A stretch of DNA of 64,000 nt, taken from NCBI GenBank assembly GCA_039621445.1, contig CP154956.1, forward strand, positions 13,288,292-13,352,291, in the 5' to 3' direction. Below, piece by piece: positions 10,383 to 18,082 of the stretch. The position numbers and the translations under genes are program-made. Below the pieces are notes generated by a model. The model did not search any database. It was not told where the DNA came from and was given only the letters and a program-made list of their open reading frames with translations. Source of the stretch: Euglena gracilis. Its lineage: Eukaryota > Euglenida > Euglenophyceae > Euglenales. The first letter of the stretch is position 1. Each line of letters begins with the position of its first letter.

Positions 10383-10455
10383 AGCGGGGTTTGAACCCGC
10401 GAGCTCACGGTTGCGAACTGCATGCCACACCAATTATACTGTGTGCACGATACAC
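10383..10455 (-). tRNA. tRNA-like sequence (tRNA pseudogene or SINE head)
   Basis: On the minus strand GTGCACA can pair with TGTGTGC as a 7-bp acceptor stem with two G-U pairs. GTAT and ATGC form a D stem around AATTGGTGTGG. GCGGG TTCAAAC CCCGC forms a perfect T arm that also matches the pol III B box. The stretch between D and T arms is only about 19 nt, too short for a normal anticodon arm plus variable loop, so this is not a functional tRNA. It could be a decayed tRNA or the promoter of a tRNA-derived SINE. Confidence 0.5.
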
Positions 10456-10576
10456 TTCTCAGTGTCAAAAGAGGAAAAGGACCAGTCCATGAAATGAAGC
10501 GGACGAAGAAGTTTCGAACGAAATCTTGAAAAAATACCACATTTTGAATGTTGTATGCAAATTTCTGTTCTAGTTA

Positions 10577-10741
10577 CCCCCCCCCCCCTAAATGACCCTA
10601 TCAATGTTGCTTTAGGACCCCCCAAAGGGTCATCTAGGGGGGGGGATACTTTTCCCACTGAAAAATTGCTCTGCTCCATGACCCCCCCCCTAGATGACCC
10701 CCCCAGGGGGTCATCTAGGGGGGGGGTCATTTAGGGGGGGG
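10577..10741. mobile_element. TA-flanked poly-C/poly-G inverted-repeat element (TAAATGACCC family)
   Basis: Starts with a C run then TAAATGACCC and ends GGGTCATTTA then a G run, between TA dinucleotides at 10575 and 10742. Two internal palindromes repeat CTAGATGACCC/GGGTCATCTAG. The whole 165 bp can fold on itself and has no coding capacity. This is a MITE-like element with a TA target duplication. Confidence 0.8.
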
Positions 10742-12143
10742 TAATTTGATGCATAGGGCACATCAAAGATCCCCAGCCTATGTTTTTTTTTGAAGAAATT
10801 ATGAATCACCACACGCAAAAAAATGCTTGCATTCCCAATCGTTCTCCTTCAGTGTCACAATGCCGCTTCGGGTGGAAGCGGTGTGGGATCGTTATGATGA
10901 AAGTACAGGGTGCTGAAATGAAGTGAAAATACAGGAACTTATTGCTTTGTGGAAAGAGGGCACATCACCACATACAGGCCTTTGCTCTGAACAAATACAC
11001 ATTTGATCGAGCAGAGGCCTGCCTGCAACACGGTGACAGGCCCTTGGTGGGTCTACTTATTTTCTGCTTGGTACTTTCTACTTGGATCACAAGTTTCAAG
11101 TCTGAAGACAGATTTCACAGACATTTTGTCCTTAGATGCTGGTTTTCTTCTGAAACTTCCATGTTTGTTTCTTGCGTTCTTTATTGTTCTTAAGATGCTG
11201 TTCGACAAATGTTCTTGGAAACCAAAATTGGGAGAAGTTTTTCAATCTGGCAAACGGCCCAAAGTTTTGCATTTCACATTTTTTGCGATGTCATGGTTTT
11301 TTTTTGGGCCAGATTGGGCCAGATGTTCCATCCAGTTTTGGGCTAGATGTGGTGGCCAGTTTTGGGCACAGGATTCTCTCAGAAAGGAGTTGTTTGGGTA
11401 CCATTCTCTTGGAAAGGGGGGGCAGAAAAGCGTTTTGTTTCCGTTTTTTTTTTGGGCAAAATATGTGTTGTTCAACGAGAAAAATGTCAGTAAAATTTGA
11501 CTGTGCCAAAAGTTTGTTTACTTTATTCGTTTATTTCACCCCCCTCCTCAAAAGTATGAGTTTTAAGAAGGAAAATTTTGAGGTTTTTTGTGAAAAAAAA
11601 GTCAAAAGTCACGTGTTTTTGGGTTTTATTTTTCAGAAAAACTTTTCTGGGCAAAATCCCCGTTTTCCCGAGATTGCCAAGTTTTTGGTGACAGATTCAA
11701 ACCTGGAACGGACGCGGGCAACTGGTGGTGCTTCAGGACAGCATTGGACTCCCTAGAGGCGCCCTCACGGCAATGGTGGAGCGTGCACACCAGGAAAAAC
11801 CGACGGCAGGGACGATTTCGACACCTCGGGCTCCGCACTTTGCCCTTGTGAGGCCATGCCTTGCTCACAAGGTCTTTGTGCTTCGCCCTCGGTGTCCCTT
11901 CCTCCCCGGTCGGCTTTCCTCGAGGGAGTACGATTTATTTGAGCCGAAGAGTAGAGGGAAACCGTGACTGCTTTTCAGAAGGAAGGAAAATTTTTTTTGG
12001 TCCGGCCGGCTGGCAAGACAGACATTTGTCCGGCTGGACGGACGGCTGCCGAAAAAATGCTACGTCCGGACGGACGGCTGGGCGTCCAGCAGAGGTCCGG
12101 CTGAGAAGGTCCGGACGGCTCGGACAGACGGACGGCCAGCCGC

Positions 12144-13450
12144 CCCCGGAGCGAATGGTGAATCGTGTGAGCACTCTCGTGGGACATGGGGCAATCTCGA
12201 AGGCCTGCCGCGTGCTGACCTCTGATGGGGTTCGTGATTCTTCTGACCCAAATGTGATGGCGCAACTTCAGGCCCTCCATCCTCATGAGGAGCCTCCCGG
12301 CTTTGGTCCTTGGGATCCCTCCCACAAATTGCAGTTGTGCAACACTTCAAATCCAGTTGGCGGCGCCACTGGTCGGTGGATTCGGTTCGCCCCACCACCG
12401 CAGAATGAAAAGTGCAAGAGCAAAAAAACAACAACAAATTGCAGTTTCCCCGGGATGCGGAATCTCTACGCGAAAGGACGGTGGCCCTCCGCAAGGCTAT
12501 CTGTTCTTTCCCAAAGGACTCTGCCGCAGGCCCCTCTGGCCTGCGGCCAGACCACCTACGGAGCATGCTCGCTGACTTCCTCGGCTCCCGGGCGGAACAT
12601 TTCAAAGGGTGTCCATCCTCACATGGCACCAATTCTTGCGTCTGCCACACTCACACCGCTCCGAAAGGCTGCCCCCTCCCCAAGCAACGGTGATGGCACA
12701 GCTGGAGAGGGAACCCGACCAATCGCCGCAGGGGAGTGCCTCAGACGCCTTGTGGCCAAGGTACTCATGCACCACCAAGCCATCACGCAGACCCTCAAAG
12801 ACCTCAGTCCCATGCAAAGCGGTGTAGGGATCCGCAACGCCTGTAGCCTCACCGCAATTGGCCTGCAACAGATGACCGATGACCTCTTCCGCAAGAAGGA
12901 AGATCGGTGGGGCCTTCTGCAAATAGACTTCAGCAACGCGTTCAACAGCCTCCTCCGCGGTTCCGCTTTGGACAGTGTCCGTCGCCGATGTCCCTCTGCG
13001 ATGCCCTGGCTCGAGAGTTGCTACAGCCAACATTCCAAATTTTGTAGGAAGCAAATGCTCACTTCCGCCAGAGGCGCCCAACAAGGAGACCCGTGTGGCC
13101 CCTGTTTGCTTGGGGACTGCAGGATGTCCTGGAAGAGCTGTCCACCAAAGTTGAATGGCAGGGATGGTACTTGGACGATGGCCATCTCTTGGGTTCGCCG
13201 ATGCAGCTCCACACAGCACTTTCCACACTGATCCATGAAGCGGGCAAACGGGGATTGGTGGTGAACCTTGCGAAGTGCAATCTGTGGGGCCCGGCCTTCA
13301 CCTCCAGTTGCGGAGGCACACTGCCAGATGGAATCCCGGCCGACAGCCCACTTCGCAAAGTACCCATTGTGCCGTTTCTCAAGGATTCTGGCCTCAAAGT
13401 TCTCGGGGTCCCATTGTGCCATCCAGAAGGCGATGCATTTGCCCGGTAGA
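12144..13450 (+). pseudogene. LINE-like reverse transcriptase domain (main copy, frameshifted)
   Basis: Best-preserved plus-strand RT. Blocks in order: MVNRVSTLVGHGAISKACRV, DSAAGPSGLRPDHLRSML, TRPIAAGECLRRLVAKVL, SGVGIRNACSLTAIGLQQ, LLQIDFSNAFNSLLRGS (motif A), ARGAQQGDPCGP (motif B), WQGWYLDDGHLLGSP (motif C, YLDD catalytic pair), LVVNLAKCNLWGP, LKVLGVPLCHPEG. A frame change at 12337-12434 is caused by a short retroposon; another near 13090 lies between motifs B and C; a TAG is at 13447. The protein would copy its own RNA at a nicked target (target-primed reverse transcription) if intact. Confidence 0.85.
12337..12434 (+). mobile_element. 98-bp retroposon with A-rich tail and 12-bp target duplication
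   Basis: CAAATTGCAGTT occurs at 12325-12336 and again at 12435-12446, directly flanking this segment, which ends GCAAAAAAACAACAA. Removing it and one repeat restores the RT frame (DPSHKLQ joining FPRDAESLRERTVAL). The core TTCAAATCCAGT followed by CACTGGTCGGTGGATTCGG recurs at 6345-6396. A-rich tail plus a 12-bp target duplication indicates LINE-mediated insertion (SINE-like). Confidence 0.8.
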
Positions 13451-13587
13451 TTTGGAGGAAATGTGTGAACGGTGTTATGGAGGCGTGCCAATCTCTTTCC
13501 AAGCTACCCCAAGCGCACCTCCAATTCACTATTTTACGCTATTGCCTCACCTCTGGTAAGTTAAACGACCTTCTACGAGCAACCTCA
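13451..13587 (+). pseudogene. LINE ORF2 post-RT segment, first part
   Basis: NGVMEACQSLSKLPQAHLQF and TILRYCLTSGKLNDLLRATS match the region downstream of the RT thumb. The frame is cut by a TA-flanked element at 13590 and resumes at about 13790. Confidence 0.65.
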
Positions 13588-13589
13588 TA

Positions 13590-13759
13590 CCCCCCCCCCT
13601 TTATTGTCCCACCGACCTGCCCCCAGGAGGCCCGACCGGACAATAAAGGGGGGGGGGACAATAAAGGGGTACCAAAGGAATTTCATTGGCCGGGCCAAAA
13701 AACCCCCGTCGGCCGGGGCCCAGGGACAATAAAGGGGGGGGGGGACAATAAGGGGGGGG
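13590..13759. mobile_element. TA-flanked poly-C/poly-G element (TTTATTGTCC family), copy 1
   Basis: C run plus TTTATTGTCCC at the left and GGGACAATAA plus G run at the right, between TA at 13588 and TA at 13760. The interior carries nested GGACAATAAAGG units and ACCAAAGGAATTTCATTGGC. It is present in the opposite orientation at 16842-17016. It sits inside LINE ORF2 coding sequence, which shows that it inserted after the LINE. Confidence 0.85.
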
Positions 13760-13779
13760 TACACCCAGGGGCGCCCGGA

Positions 13780-14236
13780 GTGTGCAGCATTCAGCACAAT
13801 ACTGCGGAACTGTTTTGAAGGACTAGTTGGTGGCCCGTGCACACCACAACAATGGGAGCAAATCTGCCTACCAATTCGCTTGGGAGGACTTGGCCTTTCA
13901 GACCCCAGCCACATCCGCTTGCCTGCACGAATTGCCGGCATCGTTGATTACTTTCGCCGGGGGCCGGAGACACTGGGAATATCAGCCTTCCCCCGTGCTC
14001 CTGCAGACACCCTGGATTGTTTGCGAGACGCTTCCACCACCCTCGGAACCACAGCTCCCCTTCCACAATGGCTGGAGGACTTGTCTCTAATCCAAAACGC
14101 TCAGAGCCCCCACACATCTCAGAAATGGTGGAACGGCCAATTTTCCACTGCACGACAAGCACTGCTAACCCGACAATTGCCTTCCCAAGATCAAGTCCGG
14201 TTCGCAAGCCAATGCCAACCCCATGCGATGGCGTGG
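13780..14236 (+). pseudogene. LINE ORF2 post-RT segment, second part
   Basis: Reads ICLPIRLGGLGLSDPSHIRL, ARIAGIVDYFRRG, AQSPHTSQKWWNGQFSTARQ and QDQVRFASQCQPHAMAWAAA, the expected region between RT and the Cys/His cluster (compare 4300-4961 minus). It is interrupted at 14236 by a hAT-like element and continues at 14864. Confidence 0.75.
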
Positions 14237-14244
14237 GCTGCAGC

Positions 14245-14855
14245 TAGGGTTGTGCCTGAAAAATAAATGAAAATTTTCATTGAAAAATTTCAATTGAAAA
14301 ATTGAAAAATATATTTTTTATTTTTCAAACTTGAAAAATATCATTTCTTTTTGCACACATGTTGGCAGCTGACAGAAGGGGCTGCCACAAGAAAAGTCAA
14401 GTTCAGGTACACGGGGTGTACCTGGCCGCACTGCCCCTGCAGCACGGGTGCGCCAACCCCTGTTCACTTCCGATGTTAACCAAACAAGTGGGGGAGGGGG
14501 GGTTCCGGGTTTTTTCCCCATTAGCCCTGCTAACAGAACCCCGGGGGGGTCTACAAGATTTACATGGCCACGGGTCTTTGTTGGTGTATCATTTCATTGG
14601 AGTGTAGAAGCAAATCACGATTTTGAACTGAAATTCCGCCCACACAAAGGGACTTTAGAAGCCTTACAACCTCCACCCCTAGGGTTGGTCAAATTCATTT
14701 CCCAAATGCATGCGTTGACACTGGGATTTCCTTTACGGCTCAATAACAAGCTCCGTAATATTTTTCAAAATATTTTTCAATTTTTTGAAATTTTTCATGA
14801 AATTTTTCAATTGAATTGAAAAATATTTTATTTTTTCAGTCCAGGCACAACCCTA
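14245..14855. mobile_element. hAT-like MITE, 611 bp, target duplication GCTGCAGC
   Basis: Ends are TAGGGTTGTGCCTG and CAGGCACAACCCTA (perfect inverse over 14 bp apart from a T insertion inside the right end), flanked by the perfect 8-bp duplication GCTGCAGC at 14237 and 14856. Subterminal sequence is AAATTTTTCAAT-rich on both sides. hAT transposons make 8-bp duplications and often begin T/CAGGG. There is no transposase. Excision would join AMAWAAA to TRTLLPSAEFRCLL in the LINE frame. Confidence 0.9.
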
Positions 14856-14863
14856 GCTGCAGC

Positions 14864-15340
14864 ACCGCCACACGCACGCTCTTGCCTTCAGCCGAATTCC
14901 GCTGTCTCCTTCGGTGGAACATTGGCATGCCATTGAGCGACATAGCCTCCACCAGTGGCTTGCTCTGTCCAAAATGCCAGGGGATTGTGGATGTCACGGG
15001 CCATCACCTTTACAAGCGGCACACGGCTGTCCAAGATTTTCTCACTTCCCTTGCGCAACGCTGTGGATTCCAAGCCAAGAAAGAGCAACGGGCTGATGAT
15101 AACACCCGCCCCGGTGATGTTTTTATTCCACGACTGGACAGTGACGGACCCGTGGCAATCGACGTCACCATTCGCCACACCCAAATTCCAAGCAACCCTC
15201 TTGCTCGTTCCACCCAACTGCAAGCCTGGCAGGAGAGGCAAGAGGCCGAAAAACACCGGAAATATGATGCCGCCTGTGCAAGGCGGGGATGGCGGCTCAC
15301 TGCCTTCGTGCTTGACTGTTTTGGGGCACGGTCAGGGTGA
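14864..15340 (+). pseudogene. LINE ORF2 C-terminal Cys/His region and end of element
   Basis: TRTLLPSAEFRCLLRWNIGM then LLCPKCQGIVDVTGHHLYKR (the C-x2-C...H cluster), RPGDVFIPRLDSDGPVAIDV (D-x-x-x-P...VAIDVT, like DADIFLP...WAIDVG at 5605), ending GARSG with TGA at about 15340. This closes the element that begins at the 8212 spliced leader. The next spliced-leader-tagged element begins only about 35 bp later. Confidence 0.75.
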
Positions 15341-15375
15341 AGCTGTGCTACCCACCGTGCGTAAAATCAAATTAT

Positions 15376-15395
15376 TGGGTGTCTACTTTTTTTCG
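15376..15395 (+). promoter_or_regulatory. Spliced-leader relic 2
   Basis: TGGGTGTCTACTTTTTTTCG, close to the Euglena spliced leader, 13 bp upstream of ATG 15409. The spacer CTCGCATAAAAC resembles CATAATAC after relic 1. Confidence 0.75.
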
Positions 15396-15408
15396 TCTCG
15401 CATAAAAC

Positions 15409-15891
15409 ATGGCTGAAAATGGCCCGGGTGGGCCTGACGATGGCAACTCGCCAAACCAAGACAACAATCAACCAAGTCAATCATTGGACGATTTGATCAG
15501 CCGGAAGAAGCTGTTAGAGGAACTGACCGCGACGCTGCTGCCCGTACTCACCGCCGCCGTTGCCGCACGCCTGCAACCTGACCCGCCACCTGAACCAGCC
15601 AAGACAAGAACAGATCAACCCCAAACCAGACCAAACCAGTCCAAGAAAAGGCCAAGGAGCTGGCAGGAGGATCAAGAACATGAAGACTGGCTGCGTAGGC
15701 GCTGGGGTGACAAGTACGTGCCACCTTGGCAAAGAAGACGTCCCAATGCCCTGCACACAGCAGCAGCATCTAGCAGCCAAGGTGCCTCAGGGCCCCATCA
15801 TCAATGGGCCCAGGCACCTGAATCAAGAACAGCAACACAGATCCACAACAGGACACGAACGATCAAATCAACTCCACTTTCACTGACCTGA
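15409..15891 (+). CDS. ORF1-like protein of a spliced-leader-tagged LINE
   Basis: 160-codon frame starting at the first ATG after the relic: MAENGPGGPDDGNSPNQDNN, then a leucine-rich helix (LLEELTATLLPVLTAAVAA) and a basic, tryptophan-containing part (RSWQEDQEHEDWLRRRWGDK). The basic part suggests RNA binding, as in LINE ORF1 proteins, but no zinc knuckle is visible. The open frame without stops suggests a younger copy than its neighbours. Downstream a short frame continues to about 16095, where a TA element is inserted. Confidence 0.55.
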   Translation: MAENGPGGPDDGNSPNQDNNQPSQSLDDLISRKKLLEELTATLLPVLTAAVAARLQPDPPPEPAKTRTDQPQTRPNQSKKRPRSWQEDQEHEDWLRRRWGDKYVPPWQRRRPNALHTAAASSSQGASGPHHQWAQAPESRTATQIHNRTRTIKSTPLSLT

Positions 15892-16097
15892 CACACCCAG
15901 CAGGGCCGCCATTGGGGAGCGCAGACGGTCCGGTCTGGGGTGGGGCACTGGTCACGGGGCACAGCCTGGGGGGGGGGGTGGATTCAGCCTTCGGCGCCAC
16001 AGGCGCAAGAAAGTGCCACTCCGAGGAGGGAAACCAAGCCTTGCCAAGAAAAATTTTCTACCCCACTTTGGGTAGAAAATTCCAAATGTCGGTTGTA

Positions 16098-16363
16098 ACG
16101 TGACCCCCCCCCCTATTTGGCCGCCCTACGGGCGGCCCGGACCCCCCTTCCGGCCAATTAGGGGGGGGGGACAATTAGGGGGGGGGTTACCCCTAACCCC
16201 CCCCCTAATTGGCCACCTGGACCCCGTCCTTCATAGTCGCGAACCCCCGAAAAACACCCGAATAAAGGCATTTTCCCTTGAAATGAGTAACCCCCCCCCC
16301 CTAATTGGCCACCTGGGCTCCGGCCAATTAGGGGGGGGGGACAAATAGGGGGGGGGGTCACGT
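16098..16363. mobile_element. TA-flanked poly-C/poly-G element (ACGTGACCC ends), 266 bp
   Basis: Left end ACGTGACCC plus C run and TATTTGGCC; right end ACAAATA plus G run and GGGTCACGT, between TA at 16096 and TA at 16364. Internal CTAATTGGCC/GGCCAATTAG palindromes suggest that one element is nested in another (inner pair at about 16195-16340). Confidence 0.85.
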
Positions 16364-16631
16364 TATCTAGCTCTTTTTAATCCGTATGCACACAATTATA
16401 ATATGTGGGAATGGTACTCATTGAAACGCCTTTGCGAATCTCGCATCTCCCGACACACTACTACCTCACACGACACACAGACGTCGTTGAACCGATATGC
16501 TACAATCCTTTGACCGACAGAGCATTGGCTTCCGATGCTCTCGTCTCGGCATCGCTTCGATGTAGAGACCGCACTCTGCACCACTTCGCACATTCTTTCG
16601 CTACTTTCGCGACTGGCATTCTGTACAATCT

Positions 16632-16658
16632 CTTTCTGGGTGTCTGTTTTTTTTTTCG
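16632..16658 (+). promoter_or_regulatory. Spliced-leader relic 3
   Basis: CTTTCTGGGTGTCTG plus a run of ten T and CG. It retains the CTTTCTG 5' part of the Euglena leader that relics 1 and 2 lack. ATG lies 13 bp downstream (16672), followed at once by a stop; another frame (ESPRPLKLFGEDRKLPGVED) is open. Confidence 0.75.
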
Positions 16659-16679
16659 TCGCCTATTCACCATGCCTTG

Positions 16680-17527
16680 AAAGCCCAAGACCACTCAAGC
16701 TATTTGGTGAAGATCGCAAGTTGCCAGGTGTGGAAGACATGGATCAACGTTGGAGGAGAGAAGATGCACCCAAAGGCGGGCATGACATCCGGAAGAGGAA
16801 GGACAGGGCAACAATCACAAACCCGGCAGGCAATGCATGTACCCCCCCCCCCCTTTATTGTCCCCCCCCCCCTTTATTGTCCCTGGGCCCCGGCCGACGG
16901 GGGGTTTCTTTGGCCCGGCCAATGAAATTCCTTTGGTACCCCTTTATTGTCCCCCCCCTTTATTGTCCGGTCGGGCCTCCCGGGGGCAGGTCGGTGGGAC
17001 AATAAAGGGGGGGGGGTAACTTGCGACACTTGCCCGACCGCCCCTTTTCCCATCTTGGAAGTGCTCCAAACACCGGCTTCAACCATCCGACACCTCCCAG
17101 TCTCGACCCAGCAAGCCTTCACCACAGTGTTCTCCTGGGCATTGCAAAGGTGCACCGCACACCCCACGGAGTCCTGTTCGGGGTTCTAGCTTTGCCGAAA
17201 TTCACTCTGAAAATTGTCAAACTCAAGGGGAAGTTCTCAAGAGACATTCTTGAAAGCACAATCCTCCAACGCCTCCACCTCCTCAGACTGTTTCACACCC
17301 GTGCTGCCATGTCCCACGGCAGCGCTGGGGTGAAGCGGAAACCCGGGCCAGTTTCCGGCGTAGGATCGTTTTTTGGCTCCTCGAGCCGACTTGTGTCGGA
17401 AATTTTTTCCCATTCTGCAGCCCCCGTGGCCGAAACTGGGCCATCATTTCCAAGGAGAAACTTCCCAGTGGACCCTCCCCGACCCCTGAGGTGCCTTTGG
17501 GGTTTCAACCCCTCCCTGCTCAGCTGA
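16680..17527 (+). pseudogene. ORF1-like remnant after spliced-leader relic 3, split by a TA element
   Basis: Frame ESPRPLKLFGEDRKLPGVED continues with DQRWRREDAPKGGHDIRKRK to 16839, is interrupted by the TA-flanked element, and resumes with CDTCPTAPFP or LRHLPDRPFSHLG sequence to 17527. Near 17330 it reads SAGVKRKPGPVSGVG, faintly like a decayed 2A motif (only G, V and PGP shared). Function is inferred only from position. Confidence 0.45.
16842..17016. mobile_element. TA-flanked poly-C/poly-G element (TTTATTGTCC family), copy 2
   Basis: Same family as 13590-13759 but reversed: CCAATGAAATTCCTTTGGTA and GGTCGGGCCTCC are shared. Flanked by TA at 16840 and 17017. Two copies within 3.3 kb, both inside LINE sequence. 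Confidence 0.85.
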
Positions 17528-17529
17528 AT

Positions 17530-17990
17530 CAGTGAGAGTCAACACCCCCCCCCTGGGTGTCATTTCTCACAGTTTCTGGGTCAAAAAGGGGGTTTTGGGG
17601 TGAAATTTGGCCTGTGGTTGCCTGAGTTGAGGAGTCCCACCCCCCTGCCCCCTTTCCCACAGATGAGGTGGGGGGAAGACAAACCTCTCCTTCTTCAAAT
17701 GATTGATTGTTTTGCTTATCTTCCATTTGCAATTGAAATTCCAAATTCAATACTTGATTGAAATTGGATGTAATCGCCACAACAAATGCAATGATGTAAC
17801 CGGTAAAGACGAAAACCCTGTGAAGAAAAAGTGATTTTGATGCCCTTGATGGGTCCCCCAAATCCTACTGAGATTCGCGCCGCAGGAGGCGGCGTCCGGA
17901 AAAATTGAAGTCTCAATGAAGAAATAAGTTGGAGATGGGTTGAAAAAAATTGGGCATTTTTTTTCGAAATGCTTGGTTCCATCTGTCGGC
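17530..17990. other. Spacer upstream of the desaturase gene
   Basis: No coding signal. It should contain the promoter, but Euglena promoters have no recognised consensus and none is called. A T-rich tract then TCGGCAG immediately precedes the start codon region. Confidence 0.4.
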
Positions 17991-17997
17991 AGCAACA
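17991..17997 (+). promoter_or_regulatory. Likely spliced-leader trans-splice acceptor of the desaturase mRNA
   Basis: TCGGCAG followed by CAACA and ATG, with a T tract 30 bp upstream. Most Euglena mRNAs receive the leader close to the start codon. No in-frame ATG lies between acceptor and 17998. Confidence 0.45.
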
Positions 17998-18082
17998 ATG
18001 GAACAAAGGCACTCACCTTGGGTCTATGCTGCTTTTACGTTCGGAACAACAGCAGCAATATGTGCACTGACCCTGCACTCAG
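17998..18082 (+). CDS. Desaturase exon 1: signal-peptide-like hydrophobic segment
   Basis: [20 protein letters not shown] then ICALTLHS, a short N-terminus and a hydrophobic stretch. Ends TCAG before gttcgt, phase 1. Together with exon 2 it forms the two-hydrophobic-segment presequence typical of class I Euglena plastid preproteins that travel by ER and Golgi. Confidence 0.7.

Larger units (their letters stand above)
10125..12143. mobile_element. About 2-kb insertion splitting LINE ORF2, edged by GGACGGACGG repeats
   Basis: The protein logic runs from ARTRSASAREEALDTEEA-like sequence (about 10115) to PPPERMVNRVSTLVGHGAIS (about 12144); what lies between has no RT similarity. Both edges are rich in GTCCGGACGGACGGCTG-like repeats (10126-10260 and 12000-12140), mostly in direct orientation. 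It contains a TA-flanked palindromic element, a tRNA-like sequence and T-rich sequence (11250-11700). No transposase and no unambiguous target duplication were found, so the class is unknown. Confidence 0.5.

Noticed and set aside
17326-17352. Second 2A motif (GVKRKPGP)
   Set aside because: Lacks the D-x-E-x-N core; only PGP agrees. Mentioned as a faint resemblance only.
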